A stretch of 47,433 nt of DNA from assembly GCA_002633005.1 (NCBI GenBank), contig NMRA01000035.1, positions 365,878 through 413,310 on the forward strand. Direction: 5' to 3'. Under the pieces are notes generated by a model that saw only the letters and a program-made list of their open reading frames with translations, was not told where the DNA came from and searched no databases. This stretch comes from Phoronis australis. Lineage: Eukaryota; Phoronida; Phoronidae. The position numbers and the translations under genes are program-made. This document shows positions 20,558 to 33,101 of the stretch, one piece after another; the first letter of the stretch is position 1; the number at the start of each line of letters is the position of its first letter.

Positions 20558-23500
20558 CTGCAATAAAAAACACAACTCAAACGATGAACTCTCATTATCT
20601 TGCTAATAGACACCCTTCCTGAGTTTTCAGTTGTTTTTGTCAATTCAAAAATATCACTGCAAAGTTCAGTCAGTGGCGGTTTACTATCATATTTCCCCGA
20701 TTAGAAGTTCACTTGGCCAGGGTCATCCAAATGTGGTCAGGCACCATTGTATTGCTGAACCACAAAAAGTTCAAATATTAAATTTAAAAATCCTCCATCA
20801 AATGTTGTCTATTTTAAGCAAACGACATCATATTGGAAGAGCATCATTCGGCACTTAACTTTTCAACTAAAATGGTCCGTTTTAAAATTCCTTACGGCAA
20901 AGCTTCTTCAAATTAGAATTACACAACATGGTGGAACACTGAAATTTTATTTCATCAAAGTTTTTAACAAGAGTATTTCTTAACAAGAAGATATTATTAT
21001 TTGAAACCTTTATGTAGTACAGCTGTCATCAGCAAACACACAATAAAATTCTGAATATTTTTACTGAGAAATGCAGGGAGCGTTTGAAAAATGAAAAAAT
21101 TACAATGCTGGCCATTATTTTTGTTCGAATTTTAGAAAACTTTACTTTGTGAAGCAAAAACGTATCTTTAACATGGAATTCTCTTCAATAAAAAATGTTG
21201 TGGACATTATAAAATGTTGATAAAGAACAGCTTAACCTGCTGAATCTCTACTTCACTCTGCTTAGCAGGCTAAATAAAAAATGAAAACAGAATTAGGCCT
21301 TTTTCTCTCAAAAGATCAATCTCATAATATTCCTTACCACAATAGGATTCTATTGCCGTTACCAACTCAACTGACATGCAATGCATACATGCACAATTAC
21401 TCCAGTAATTCGCAAGTTTAGAGTTGTTTGACCTCAATGAATTCTGAAACATTTTCTTGATTTGATGTTCTAGATGATAATGAAAAAGAATCCTATCACT
21501 GTAAGGAATATTCCAACCAATTTTATGAGGATAAAGGGGACAAATCAATTTTCGTTTTTGAGTCAACGTGGCAAAATGCAGCTTTAAGAAAAGGTATTTT
21601 AGTTTTAAAATACAAATAAACTAACTTAGCTGTAATTGATAGCATTAGACAAAGAAATACCTGAACATGATAAAAATCATTGCAACATAAAAAACAATTC
21701 TTGGATTTCTTGAATGAAAGATTCACTATACAAATGGGGCAGATGATTCCGACAAAAGGTGGTCCACCCCTTCCATGTAAATGGACTAGCCCAGTCAAAT
21801 GGAAGTCATTACTCCACTCAACCTGTCAGGTGACAATTTTAAACCATTACGAACATTACAGCCTTCACAGACTCGTCTTGAGTTATTCTTTTACCTGATT
21901 GTTTGTTAACAGACCGACAACTTGAGGGGCAAGTATACCAGACACAGTTCCTGCAGAATTGGTGATACCAAGCAGAGTTCCTGTAAGCAGAATTGCAATA
22001 AAATCAGCATGCTGCATGTTCAACATCTACTAAACACAGAAGGTCGATTTGGAGAAATCCTTTGCATTCCACCTATACCACCTGATGATAAACCCAACCA
22101 GTTTTTTCCACATTCCATTCTCATTAGTGGGCTGGTCATCAAAGAATAGACTATTCAGCCACTGAGGTCAGTAGTGAGGGTAATCAGTTTCTTATCAGAT
22201 CGAAGGCTTGAAAGCATCTAGTGTGTACTTTCCATTTTCTATTTGGGAAATGAAAAACTGATGGAAACCATAAAGTTTTATGTGGGTTTCAAAATTGGTC
22301 AAGAAATAGCGATTTTATCAAAAAATTCAAGCCTTGAGCTATATTCGTTGGAAAGCAGTTTCCCCGGCAACATGGCTTATCTGAGCTAATTATACTGCAT
22401 CACTAACTCACAATAGAAGCTTAGCTTGAAAGAATGAGGGCAAAACCTAGTTGTAGTAATGAAATCTGGTTTAAAGAGCATGTTTATAAGAAAAATTAAC
22501 AGATAAAATGTGAATACTTAGGATTACACTCTGAAAGTTGGCCACTCGTATATGCACTCATATGGCAGAAAATGAAAAGGTTAGTTCCCTGGCTGGACAC
22601 TTGGTGGGGTTACTGCTACATGATCCCCAAATGGTGGCAATTTTCAAGGTAAGTTAGGTGCATCTTATTATCCATGGTACACTACACGTTCAGCATCAGA
22701 AAGACGTAAACTATTGTTAAGCTGTGCTCAGTTTACCTGGACAGGGTATAAGTTTATTATTCCTGAGATGAATATATTAAAAGAGACTATTGCCAGGCCA
22801 CAATCCTCACCATTGCAGGCAATTCAATTGAGATGGCAGGATGCAGGACTTTTTGAAATTCCAGAACACCATTTATAACTTGCGTCCAGAAATTCTGGAA
22901 TTAAAAAGACCTCAAAAGTAAAAAAATAAAAGAAATTTGTTCGTGCTCCGACGAAACTTTTCCATAAACGTGTGATCATGTAAGAGCGTACAAAGATAGT
23001 GCGATCATGGTGAGGTATCGTTTTGCATGACTTTTCTCTATCAATTAAAAAATGATAACACAATAATAAAGTTGTGCCTCTTCTATTTAAAGAGCTAAGT
23101 TATACCATTAGCTTCATGATGGGCCATGCAGTCAGCAGGATAGACAAACTCAAATACGTTACATACTCGTTTATGCACATATTGCCTGTGTGTGGGTATC
23201 CCGCATCTTCTCTTTGTAAAGAGAAGAGCTTTGGGGGTACTGATAGCGGAATGTATGGCTATAACAGGAACATACAAAATCCATTCATGGTTAACGTATG
23301 CCCTTTTTTAAAATCAAGCAACATGCAGATCGCTCACCAGCAAATTGTGGAGCTATGTCGAGGTGATTGACATTAAAGCCAGACTGTGAGAAGCCACCAA
23401 ATGCCACGCCTATAGTCAGTGCAACCACAGCCAAGGTCTGGTCACAGCCTACATAGCACGTGACGATTAGGAATGCACCCGGTAACACAAGGCCTGCAAG

Positions 23501-26500
23501 TGTGATCATTAAGCCAATCATAATACATAAGTTCATCATTTTCCAGACTTATAGTCAATACAGTGGCTGGGTCAAATGCAAAAATGCTCCTGTGCACATA
23601 TTAAGGCATATTTAGTATAATAGTTGAGTATGGTAATTATATATTAATTAAAACAAATGATACTGCATAAATGAACGCCTACATGCTATAACACTTTTAC
23701 ACAATCACGCCCCACGTTGCTTGCCAGCCATATTTGACTTTTTCATCACCCATTAGGAAGTCTTTGTACACACATCCATGTTCCTACCATACCTGTTGTA
23801 TTGTCAATTTTTCGTACTGCTCCAGTACTCAAATAGCCACGCTGTCGAATGTAATCTGTGACTGGTCCCACAATTATTATAACAAACCACATTACAAGGT
23901 AAGGAAGTGCAGACAAATACCCATTCTGTAAAATACAAAGATAACAACACAGATTAACACAGATACTGAATGAAAAGGATGGAGNAGCGCAACCACAGCC
24001 AAGGTCTGGTCACAGCCTACATAGCACGTGACGATTAGGAATGCACCCGGCAACACAAGGCCTGCAAGTGTGATCATTAAGCCAATCATGATACATAAGT
24101 TCATCATTTTCCAGACTTATAGTCAATACAGTGGCTGGGTCAAATGCAAAAATGCTCATGTGCACATATTAAGGCATATTTAGTAGAATAGTTGAGTATG
24201 GTAATTATACAATAATTAAAACAAATGATACTGCATAAATGAACGCCTACGGGCTATAACACTTTTACACAATCACGCCCCACGTTGCTTGCCAGCCATA
24301 TTTGACTTTTTCATCACCCATTAGGAAGTCTTTGTACACACATCCATGTTCCTACCATACCTGTTGTATTGTCAATTTTTCGTACTGCTCCAGTACTCAA
24401 ATAGCCACGCTGTCGAATGTAATCTGTGACTGGTCCCACAATTATTATAACAAACCACATTACAAGGTAAGGAAGTGCAGACAAATACCCATTCTGTAAA
24501 ATACAAAGATAACAACACAGATTAACACAGATACTGAATGAAAAGGATGGAGTAATTAACTAAAACAAACTGGTGTCTTATTTTCCTTATTTTCTTTGTC
24601 AGAACAGCAAATCGATTTCAAATGTCCACAGGTCTTGAAAGACCAGCGATAGATACGAAGCAGGCAAAATAGGTATCAAGGTTTATAACCAACACAGTCA
24701 ACGGCGTCTTACTTTAGTTACCAGTGTGTTGAATTCTACTGCAGAGCTAGTGGATTTGGTTCCATGTTACTGCTACTTTGTGTAAAATTACTTTTATACC
24801 AAGAATGTCCCTTTAAGGAAGTCTTGATCGCATCAATTGAGTGTTGGCGTTAAGCCAAGAATGGATTAAAATGTCCAGCCGTTGAACTAGGTAAATGTGA
24901 AAACCTAAACCAATGTATCTCGATTGTAAACTAAGGTACAACATCAAATCCACCAACGAAAGACTAAACACATTAATTGGTAATTTTCAATGATGTAGAA
25001 CACAAAGAATGACAAAACACTTCATTTCAAGTTTACCTGGGTGATATCATAACGCAGGATATTTTTCATATAGGTGGGTAGACAGGTAAGTAGTGTGTAA
25101 AATCCCCAGTTATAGCAGAAATGAGTCACAGTTATGGCCCAGACAGGGACAGACTTCAGTGCTACTAAAGGCAAGTTCTTGTGGACCTAAAATATATAAT
25201 ATGAACACGCAGTTCCACATCATACATTTTATAGGTAACTCATACAGCAGCATAGACTATTCTATGATCAACTGGTTACACTGTTTTGGGTGAAATCAAA
25301 GTTTTAATTTTTTGATTAATAACGGGCACTAAATATCTATAAAACTCTTTCACAAGTTCAATATTTTAAAAGAATTTCAAACACTCTGTCAGTGCTGACT
25401 ATAAAATTGACTCAATTTTCCTATTTGATATCAAGAAGAACTATTACGTAGATTACAATTATAAAACCAGCATACTAAAAGTATACGGAAGTGGCAACTG
25501 AATACTTGAAATTCACACAACTGCAAATAGCAAGCATTAGGAATGCAAAGGATACAACAGGAATCTTTGGCAGTAAATTTTCAATCAGACAAACACAAAT
25601 GACCATGGTAAAAGTTTTTGCCTTCGTTTAAAATGAAATGACTATCAAATGAGAAAAGAAATGCCCTTGTAAAACACCCTGGAGAATACATAAATCCCTA
25701 ATGGCAACAGGTGAAATGTCACATTTTAGGATATCTCCTACGATACCCCCGCCAAAAACTGACAGAAGTGAGCAGCTCACACACCATAGAAATTCTGGGA
25801 CAGAGAAAAATTAATTCTTCTGCACAAGTCAGGTCTTTCCCCAAATTTTAGAAATACAGCAATATTGGCCACCTTAAATTCAAGACTTACGGGAAGGAAA
25901 ATTTAATGGAGGCAGCCATTTAGCTATTTTCAACAACTTATATCAGACTTAGTTGATACAAAATGCGGTGTCTGATATTTAAGAATTGTAATGAATGCTA
26001 ATATTGCTCATATCCCAATCTTCATAACCAAAAGAATTCAATTCTGGCTTGCTTTTGGTGTCCTAAATTTACAGTTTCCCTAAACTGGAGAATTTTTACC
26101 GTACTCCAGTATCAACTCAGCGGGATCTGCAAACCGCAGACGATTCAGAAAACAGTACAAACAGCTGACACTTACTTTTTTATTAGAAGTAAAAGAGTGC
26201 TGGGCCCGCAGTCCTCCCTCAATGTAGTTTCTCTCTGCCTCCGATATGAGCGGATGTTCAGCGGGACTATCGTGGACTAACCACATCCACAGGACGAACC
26301 ACAAACACCCGAGAGCACCTGATATGTACAACGGCAGCTAATGAGTAGCCATCAAAATACCACTAAAGTAACTATGCAAGCTACTTATGTAACAGTTATA
26401 CTCCACCAAATACGGTAGTGCAAAATTTGAGCAAAGCAATGAAATAAAGATAAGTAAGCACCCCCAACTCAGCATTTGACATGAAAATCGGCGATTGGTT

Positions 26501-29500
26501 GGGTTAATACTTTTCGCAATTTGCATATTCACAACTCTACCAAAAAGAATATGCACCTGTGTGAAGTCAATGTACAGTCGTTCTTGGCAGTGTTCTCAGT
26601 CAATATCAATGAACATGTTATACACAGCAGTGTTTTGCAGGAAAGACATGTTTTTGCAAAGTCTGCACGTACAGAATTCACAGAATCACATAATTCGTAT
26701 TTCATTACAACTAATTCAATTTCAGAAGCCAAGCATGTTGAAATATTAAGTTTCTGTCCTTGACATTTCAATTTACTTCAGCCCGTTATTGCCCTGAAGA
26801 CATCGCTAATACGATAATTGCCCTGTACAAAACAACAGGAGCTTAGGCCAACTTTCGCGATATCAATGGCCAATAGCAACTATGATATTCCCGCTTGATG
26901 TAGAGAAGCATTGTCTAACTGCAAGATACCATTGAACGGCTTGGTTTCCTAATGTAGTGAAACAGGTTTTTAAGCTTCATTTAGAAAACAAGACACTGGA
27001 ATTATGATAAATCTAACAAGCTTTCATGACAGGACAATCATACAACGGGTATCTTGTTATAAGAGGAATATGATTTTAGCAGCTTTTGCTAACTTACTGA
27101 ACCACTGTCGGTGCTGTAATTTTGTTTATGGTTATGTAACCTGTTACAGGCAAATATATCTCAGGGCAAATCTTGCCTATAATTGCAACAGCATGTGCAC
27201 AATTAAAGAAACATTATTTTCTTACCAAACACATAGAAGACTGATGGCCACCCTCCTGCAAATCCATACTTGCAAAGCAGGCTAGAAACTGGCAAAGATA
27301 ATACTGTTCCAAGCTGAGAACCTAGAACACACATAGTACTAAAAGGTATAGTGCTGACATCATCACAATTTTAACATTATATGAGTGCAACCTCTTGTGT
27401 AGAAGTCAAAGCGCCAAAACTAAAACTGGAATCCAGAAAAAAAAAACCTACTTACACCGACATAAAAAACACTAAGCTGGAAGACATCAATTAAAGCTAT
27501 TAAAATATGAAATAGACATCGTACAACAAAAATCAATCTGTTTTCAAAATAATTCCATTATTTCACTTCTGGTGGCTTTTCAGTGACCTAAGTAACTATG
27601 TAAATTCCACAATTTTGCCAGAGGTGCCTGAGTTTAGGCAGACATTGCAGAATGGTGACACTCACATTTTTTGCCAATTTGTTATAGGCTGGAGCCAAAT
27701 ACAAAATTCTAAAATCAAAAAAAATTCAATCATAATGTAAAACTGTGTCAAATCCGCTTTTCCCCCTTACAAGCCTGGATAAGGATGCAGAAATCACGCC
27801 ACAAAACATCTATTTCTGTCAACAAATGACCATCCAGAGAGCATTACCATTACAGCTGATGAACTGTACAGTTGTAAGTGACTGTTATAGTCATGACCCT
27901 CTGTGGACATACACGCATAGTGCAAACATTTTTCCTAGCAGCCTAACACTAGGTTGCTGCGAACAGGCTACAAAAAATTATCCTTGATAAAAATTTAATA
28001 CTCTTTAAGTGAACAAGTAAAGGCGGCTGACAAACTTCAGGAGTTTGGAACATGCACTTACACAACCACAGAGAAACCGGTCACTTACAGGGTTCTGAAT
28101 TTTGAGAACCACTTTCCTCCACCAGAGATTTTGTTAAGCATCGGCTATCGGACTGGATCCGATTTATTTTCAGAATGTCTGATTGATTTTACATTAGAGC
28201 AGATAAAGTTTGAATAAAGACAACTACTTTTTTGACACGTTTCGGCGGTAAAACACCCACCATTGTCGAGCTTTATTCAGAGAATGGATGCCAGGATGGC
28301 TACAGGTACAACTATACACAGAAATTTCCAGAACACGCAAAAAAGTACCAGAACAGGATTGGCTGGCAATCAGCAAATCACAATTCAACAATGTGCAACA
28401 ATGTCGTTATTTCAGTGTGCCTTATGAGTGTTTTTACTCCAAGATAGCACAGCGTAAATTGAAATCAATATCATTGAAGTTTTGCAAAAGATGGTTATTC
28501 AGCTTGTATTAAGCCCGGTGATGGAATTCTATATAAACCCCTCCCCCAACGGTGAATTTCGTCTGGCTGATTTTCAAGATGTCCTAACAGGTTTTGACAC
28601 TTCAGGACAAATGTTCAGGACCTAGAGAAAATAGTAAAATCTCTGCTCCACTGCATAACATACTTCAAACTGGTTCTCAAAATCTCGGGCACCCGTAAGT
28701 GACTAATACCAAGAAAACAATCATGAAGGCACCAACACTGCAATAATACGATAACACTCCAGTGGTGTGAAAACGAGGCCGGAATTGGTTGACGGATATG
28801 TTGCAGCATTGTGGGTAAGTATTGCGATATTCAAGTGTCGCTGTGTAATCCCGGGCCGTCCTATTATAATACCTGAGTAGGTGAAAGACACCAGTTTGCT
28901 CCTCTCCAATGGAGGGGCCCACTTGGCCCAGACTGCATGCATTGCTGGGAAGGTGACTCCCTAGAATTTTAAATATTCCCACAAAGTTATTTAATCATGG
29001 AAATACCATTCACACATTTATTATGGCCACAGACTTGAAATGGCAAAATGCCTGGCTACACAAATATTCATCCCTCAACAAGGATTTCTTTGTTTTAAAT
29101 GTAACTTATTCAGGCAAACTCTTCATTTTGACACCAACAAAGTCTTCAGAATTAGGTGACAATTTCACAAAGTTTTACAGTTGAGTTGTACCTTTCACAA
29201 CATTACCAAATATGCAGAACTACTTAAACTACAGATTTCAAGCTGCCCAACTCAATCAATCCGCAATGATCAGTTTACATGAACACAGACAAAAACTCAG
29301 CCACGACCAAGAAGTAAGCTGTGCCATTAAAGTTCAGTATGAGCACTTGGGGTGGAGGCAGGGGGCTGAAGCATATCACTTTTTTCAAAGTGGCTATAGA
29401 TACCAGAAACTCTATGCATTCCACACGTGTGGTTTACTGGTTTATTCAAATTTGTTATTGTCATGATTACATTCCATCAAATCTTTTAACTTGAAATTTC

Positions 29501-32500
29501 ACCCCTCCACTTAAAAATTTTTGCCGCCAATGAAAAGCAATACGTCCTAACATTCCCACCAGCATTGCCAACTTATTAGATGACAGGCATTAATTCTGTG
29601 TACAAGAGGGGCTGATGCCAAATTATGATACACTTATGACCAATAATTCTGGACACTTGTTTCAATATCGTAGACATGACCTTTAATTTCTAAGACCATC
29701 AGAATTTACCTTTAAAGAAAGTTGTAATTGGCTCACCTCTCCGAGTCCTTCCAGAACTCTCACAACAATGAAGGCAGCCACGTGAAGCCGAGCAGCAATG
29801 GGTGTAAGCAGAGTGAATATGGCAGTACATAACACACCGAAGCCGAACAGCTTTTTGCCACCATATCTTTCAGCCAACCAACCGCCAGGAATCTGCGTTA
29901 CTAAGTAACCGTAGAAAAAGGATGACAATATCGCACCTTGGGTGTCTTCATCCCAGTCGAACTCACCTTCCTGGACCAATAAAGGTACAGAGTTAAAGAT
30001 ATCGATGCCTTTAGCAAACGGTCAGATGGACACAGTCACAATATAAATAAAAACAGAAAAACTTTAGAAGCTAAATAATTATTTTTTAAGTTTTAACAGA
30101 TCACATGTTCCATACATAATACTTAGTGTGGGGACAGGTATGTACTACGTGATTCCTTTACTTTGTTACATTTCATTGCCTATGAGACTTAGTACACACC
30201 CTTTTCACTGAATGGATAGTATACTTATGTGGGTTAATACAAAGGGCACTTCAACTGAGGACCTAAAAAATTAGGGGGTAGCCATCAGCACGAGCACAGG
30301 GATCTCAAAATGAAACAAAAAATTAGCAGTCGGGGCTGGCTTTTTCCCTTAGATGGTCAATTCAAACTTGTGCACACGTGTTAAATGAAATATAGTCGGA
30401 GAGTACTTCTCTATTCCCGAACAACTTGATGGCAACTTAGCACCACTGAAACTCTCGTCGCTCGATAAGTAAGTTGTATCTAGCTGATGCTTTGAGTGTT
30501 GAAGTTCGTGAGATACGAGAATTCGCAAAGACAAGGGCATTTTCATGGGAAGCCTCAATTGTGTGAATCAGGCGCGGATGTTAAGCCGTGCATGGGGTGG
30601 CCGATGGTGAGTTTCAATATTTTAATGTAGTTTAAAAAGACGTAATTCAAAATTAAGTCCCATGCTTATGATTGACTATGGAATGGCGACTACGCTGTCA
30701 AAGATTGAGCTCATGAAGGGTTATCTTTTACTGGTGAGGTTTTCCCATTAATCTTAAAAAACAGCAGTTTTCATATAATTTATGTGTTAATTATGCCAGG
30801 AGTGAAATTAAATCAAGACAACATACTGGCCATAAGACATCAACTATATTTGATAAAAAGATAAAAAACATAGTTTGCAGTTGATCAATACCATGACTGC
30901 ATTTTTTCAATAGTTATAGACTGAGGACAATAAGAAATATGATAGTAAAACCCCCAGTTGAGACTCAGAGTTCAGTGTGTGATTTACCAAACCTCACCCA
31001 AACACCGAAATAAAGCAGCACTCAGTTTTGTGGTTCATGAGTAACCCAGTACAGGTAAAAATTGGCAGTGGGATGATGCACCCTCCCATGGTTGGTTGGC
31101 GTTTGCTAATGTGAACACAATATGTAGCCCATTGGATTCAGTCCAACTGCCTGAGCTGCTTGGTCACCAGTGTTATAATTTAATGACATCTCATTATGTC
31201 ATAAAACTATGTTGGCAGTCTAGCCAGATGGTTCTCTTCTGTTTTGGCAGTCAATGTGTGATTGAACTTGAGCTTCAGTTCATCAATTTAAGTGGGTTTT
31301 GGCTTGCGTTTTCACCTAAACTAGATCACTCATGTTCAGAGAGGGGACTTCACTTTCAAGTAACACCCCGTGTTGATCTCTGAAAGCATCATTGAGTCTA
31401 GTAGTCATTATGAGAGAGCAGCGTGGGATAGGTCCACTCAAGGTCGTGGGTTCGAGTTCCACTGGGGCACACTGCTAGACCCTTGATTCAGGTCTCTAGC
31501 TCCTCAGCTCGGTTTTATCTATATATTAAGGATAAAAAAGGTTCCAGGTGATCAGTGCAATGGACCCACCTCAAGTGGCCTGCACACATCTGGTACAACG
31601 TGTACCCAACCGCCCGCAATTATTTAATTAGAAGTTACATTGGCACAACCTAACAAAATCTTTAAAATACATTTGACAAGGAGGCAACATAAATCAACAA
31701 TTAATGAAAACGTTTTTAAGCTGGCTAAATTTATTTCACAAAATACGTTCCAAGTGGAGAAATAACTGACCTGAGTGGAGTCTGTCGAGTTTCCATAAGG
31801 TGATGGACATTCTGATTGTGTGTCGTTTTTCATTCTGGCTGTTCCATTGATCATCTCAACTAAGGCAACACTCAGATTCACTCTCATGGCATATACATTG
31901 ACGAACCCAAGAAAAGACAACAGGGCTAGTATGTGTCGATAGCCAATGCATCCTAGAAAATTTAAAATTTACATAACATACTTTTAAAAATGCAATTTAA
32001 TTTTCATTAGTTTGATCTGATTTATCATGTGATCTTGTTCACGTGACAAGTTTCTGTTGATACATATACCGTAGCTATTTATAACACTGTTTCACAGTAA
32101 TAGAGATACACAGTTATAATACAAGGAACAGAAAGCCATTATGTAAGACCATACTTTAAATAGGAGATAAACAATGTGGCAAGTAGCCTACTTTCTTGCA
32201 CTTACGCATTTGTTCAAATCAGCAACATTCATTTATAGTTTTTTCAATTTGAAGTTCATGCGACATCAGACAGTGAACTATACTAGTATACAGATTAGCA
32301 TGATGACAATTTTTCTGAAACAGAGATTAACTGGTGAAGTTTCCAGGCACAGCTTTTAATCCACTGTAAACTCCCATGGAAAAGTGGTAAACACAAGAAC
32401 CCAAACAGTAGCGGAATCTCCCGGACTACATCACTACGGTGACATCACACTTTCTATAACTTTTATGATACCCAACAAAATAGAATCATTCCAGGCTTTG

Positions 32501-33047
32501 CTATCAAAACCCATAGGGGATAATAAAACATTTATTTTCTCATAGAGGACCATAAACTCTTTTGAAGCTGTGTTTTCCCACACAGGCCAACTGGGAATGT
32601 CACAGTTGTTCACAAGGAACTACTTTCACAGAGCAATGTGTACAAACTTTGAAAGACCTATTGTGTGAACTACAGTCATGATTTACAACCAGAAAAATTC
32701 TGAGCCACTATGCTGGCTCGTTACCTCCTCCAAGTCCAAAATAAAAAAGCATCCACCAACATGCCATCATTTCTTCATTATGAACATGCAGCTTCAGAGG
32801 AGAGGAAACTGTTCCCTTGTGGACAACACTCACACTTCGTTAAATTTATAAACCCACTAGTCAATTAATTGGAGCCTGGCAACTTCTTAAATTCTAAAAT
32901 ATCCTACTTTTATTAATATATAGGGTGCTCCAAGCAAGTTCGTCTGCAGTGGTCACCTAAGGCACACCAACAGATGGTGCTGTTCAGATGGTTTTCAAAT
33001 GCGGTCAGTTGTTCACTGAGGTACTCACAGCAACACACACGCACGCA

Positions 33048-33101
<54 letters not shown>

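Larger units (their letters stand above)
12340..20710. repeat. Segmental duplication, unit B
   Basis: The counterpart of 650-11100. It carries bZIP copy B, its promoter block, and the intact SLC17 last exon with flanking intron 10 sequence up to about 20710, where homology to unit A stops. Unit B is continuous with the complete SLC17 gene, so it probably holds the ancestral arrangement. Edges are estimated by eye. Confidence 0.8.
23986..24552. repeat. 567-bp duplicated block, copy 2
   Basis: Begins directly at the N and ends where block 1 ends (GGATGGAG). The perfect abutment on a single N points to an assembly join of two alleles. Confidence 0.9.

Noticed and set aside
23793-24493. Mutually exclusive alternative exons (duplicated exon 8)
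   Set aside because: The duplicated block includes intron and a truncated exon 9, abuts an N and differs only at scattered sites, so an assembly artefact is far more likely.
26318-26331. Alternative acceptor TTAG upstream of exon 6 and a TTG-started frame
   Set aside because: Using it shifts the frame against exon 5; the ATATCAG acceptor keeps both phase and the family motif.
28232-28512. Overlapping plus-strand open frames within SLC17 intron 4-5
   Set aside because: Two frames of the same stretch, no recognised motif, antisense to a well-supported gene.
31440-31470. Possible tRNA gene because of a perfect B box
   Set aside because: No acceptor stem or anticodon arm can be folded around it; the context fits a SINE.
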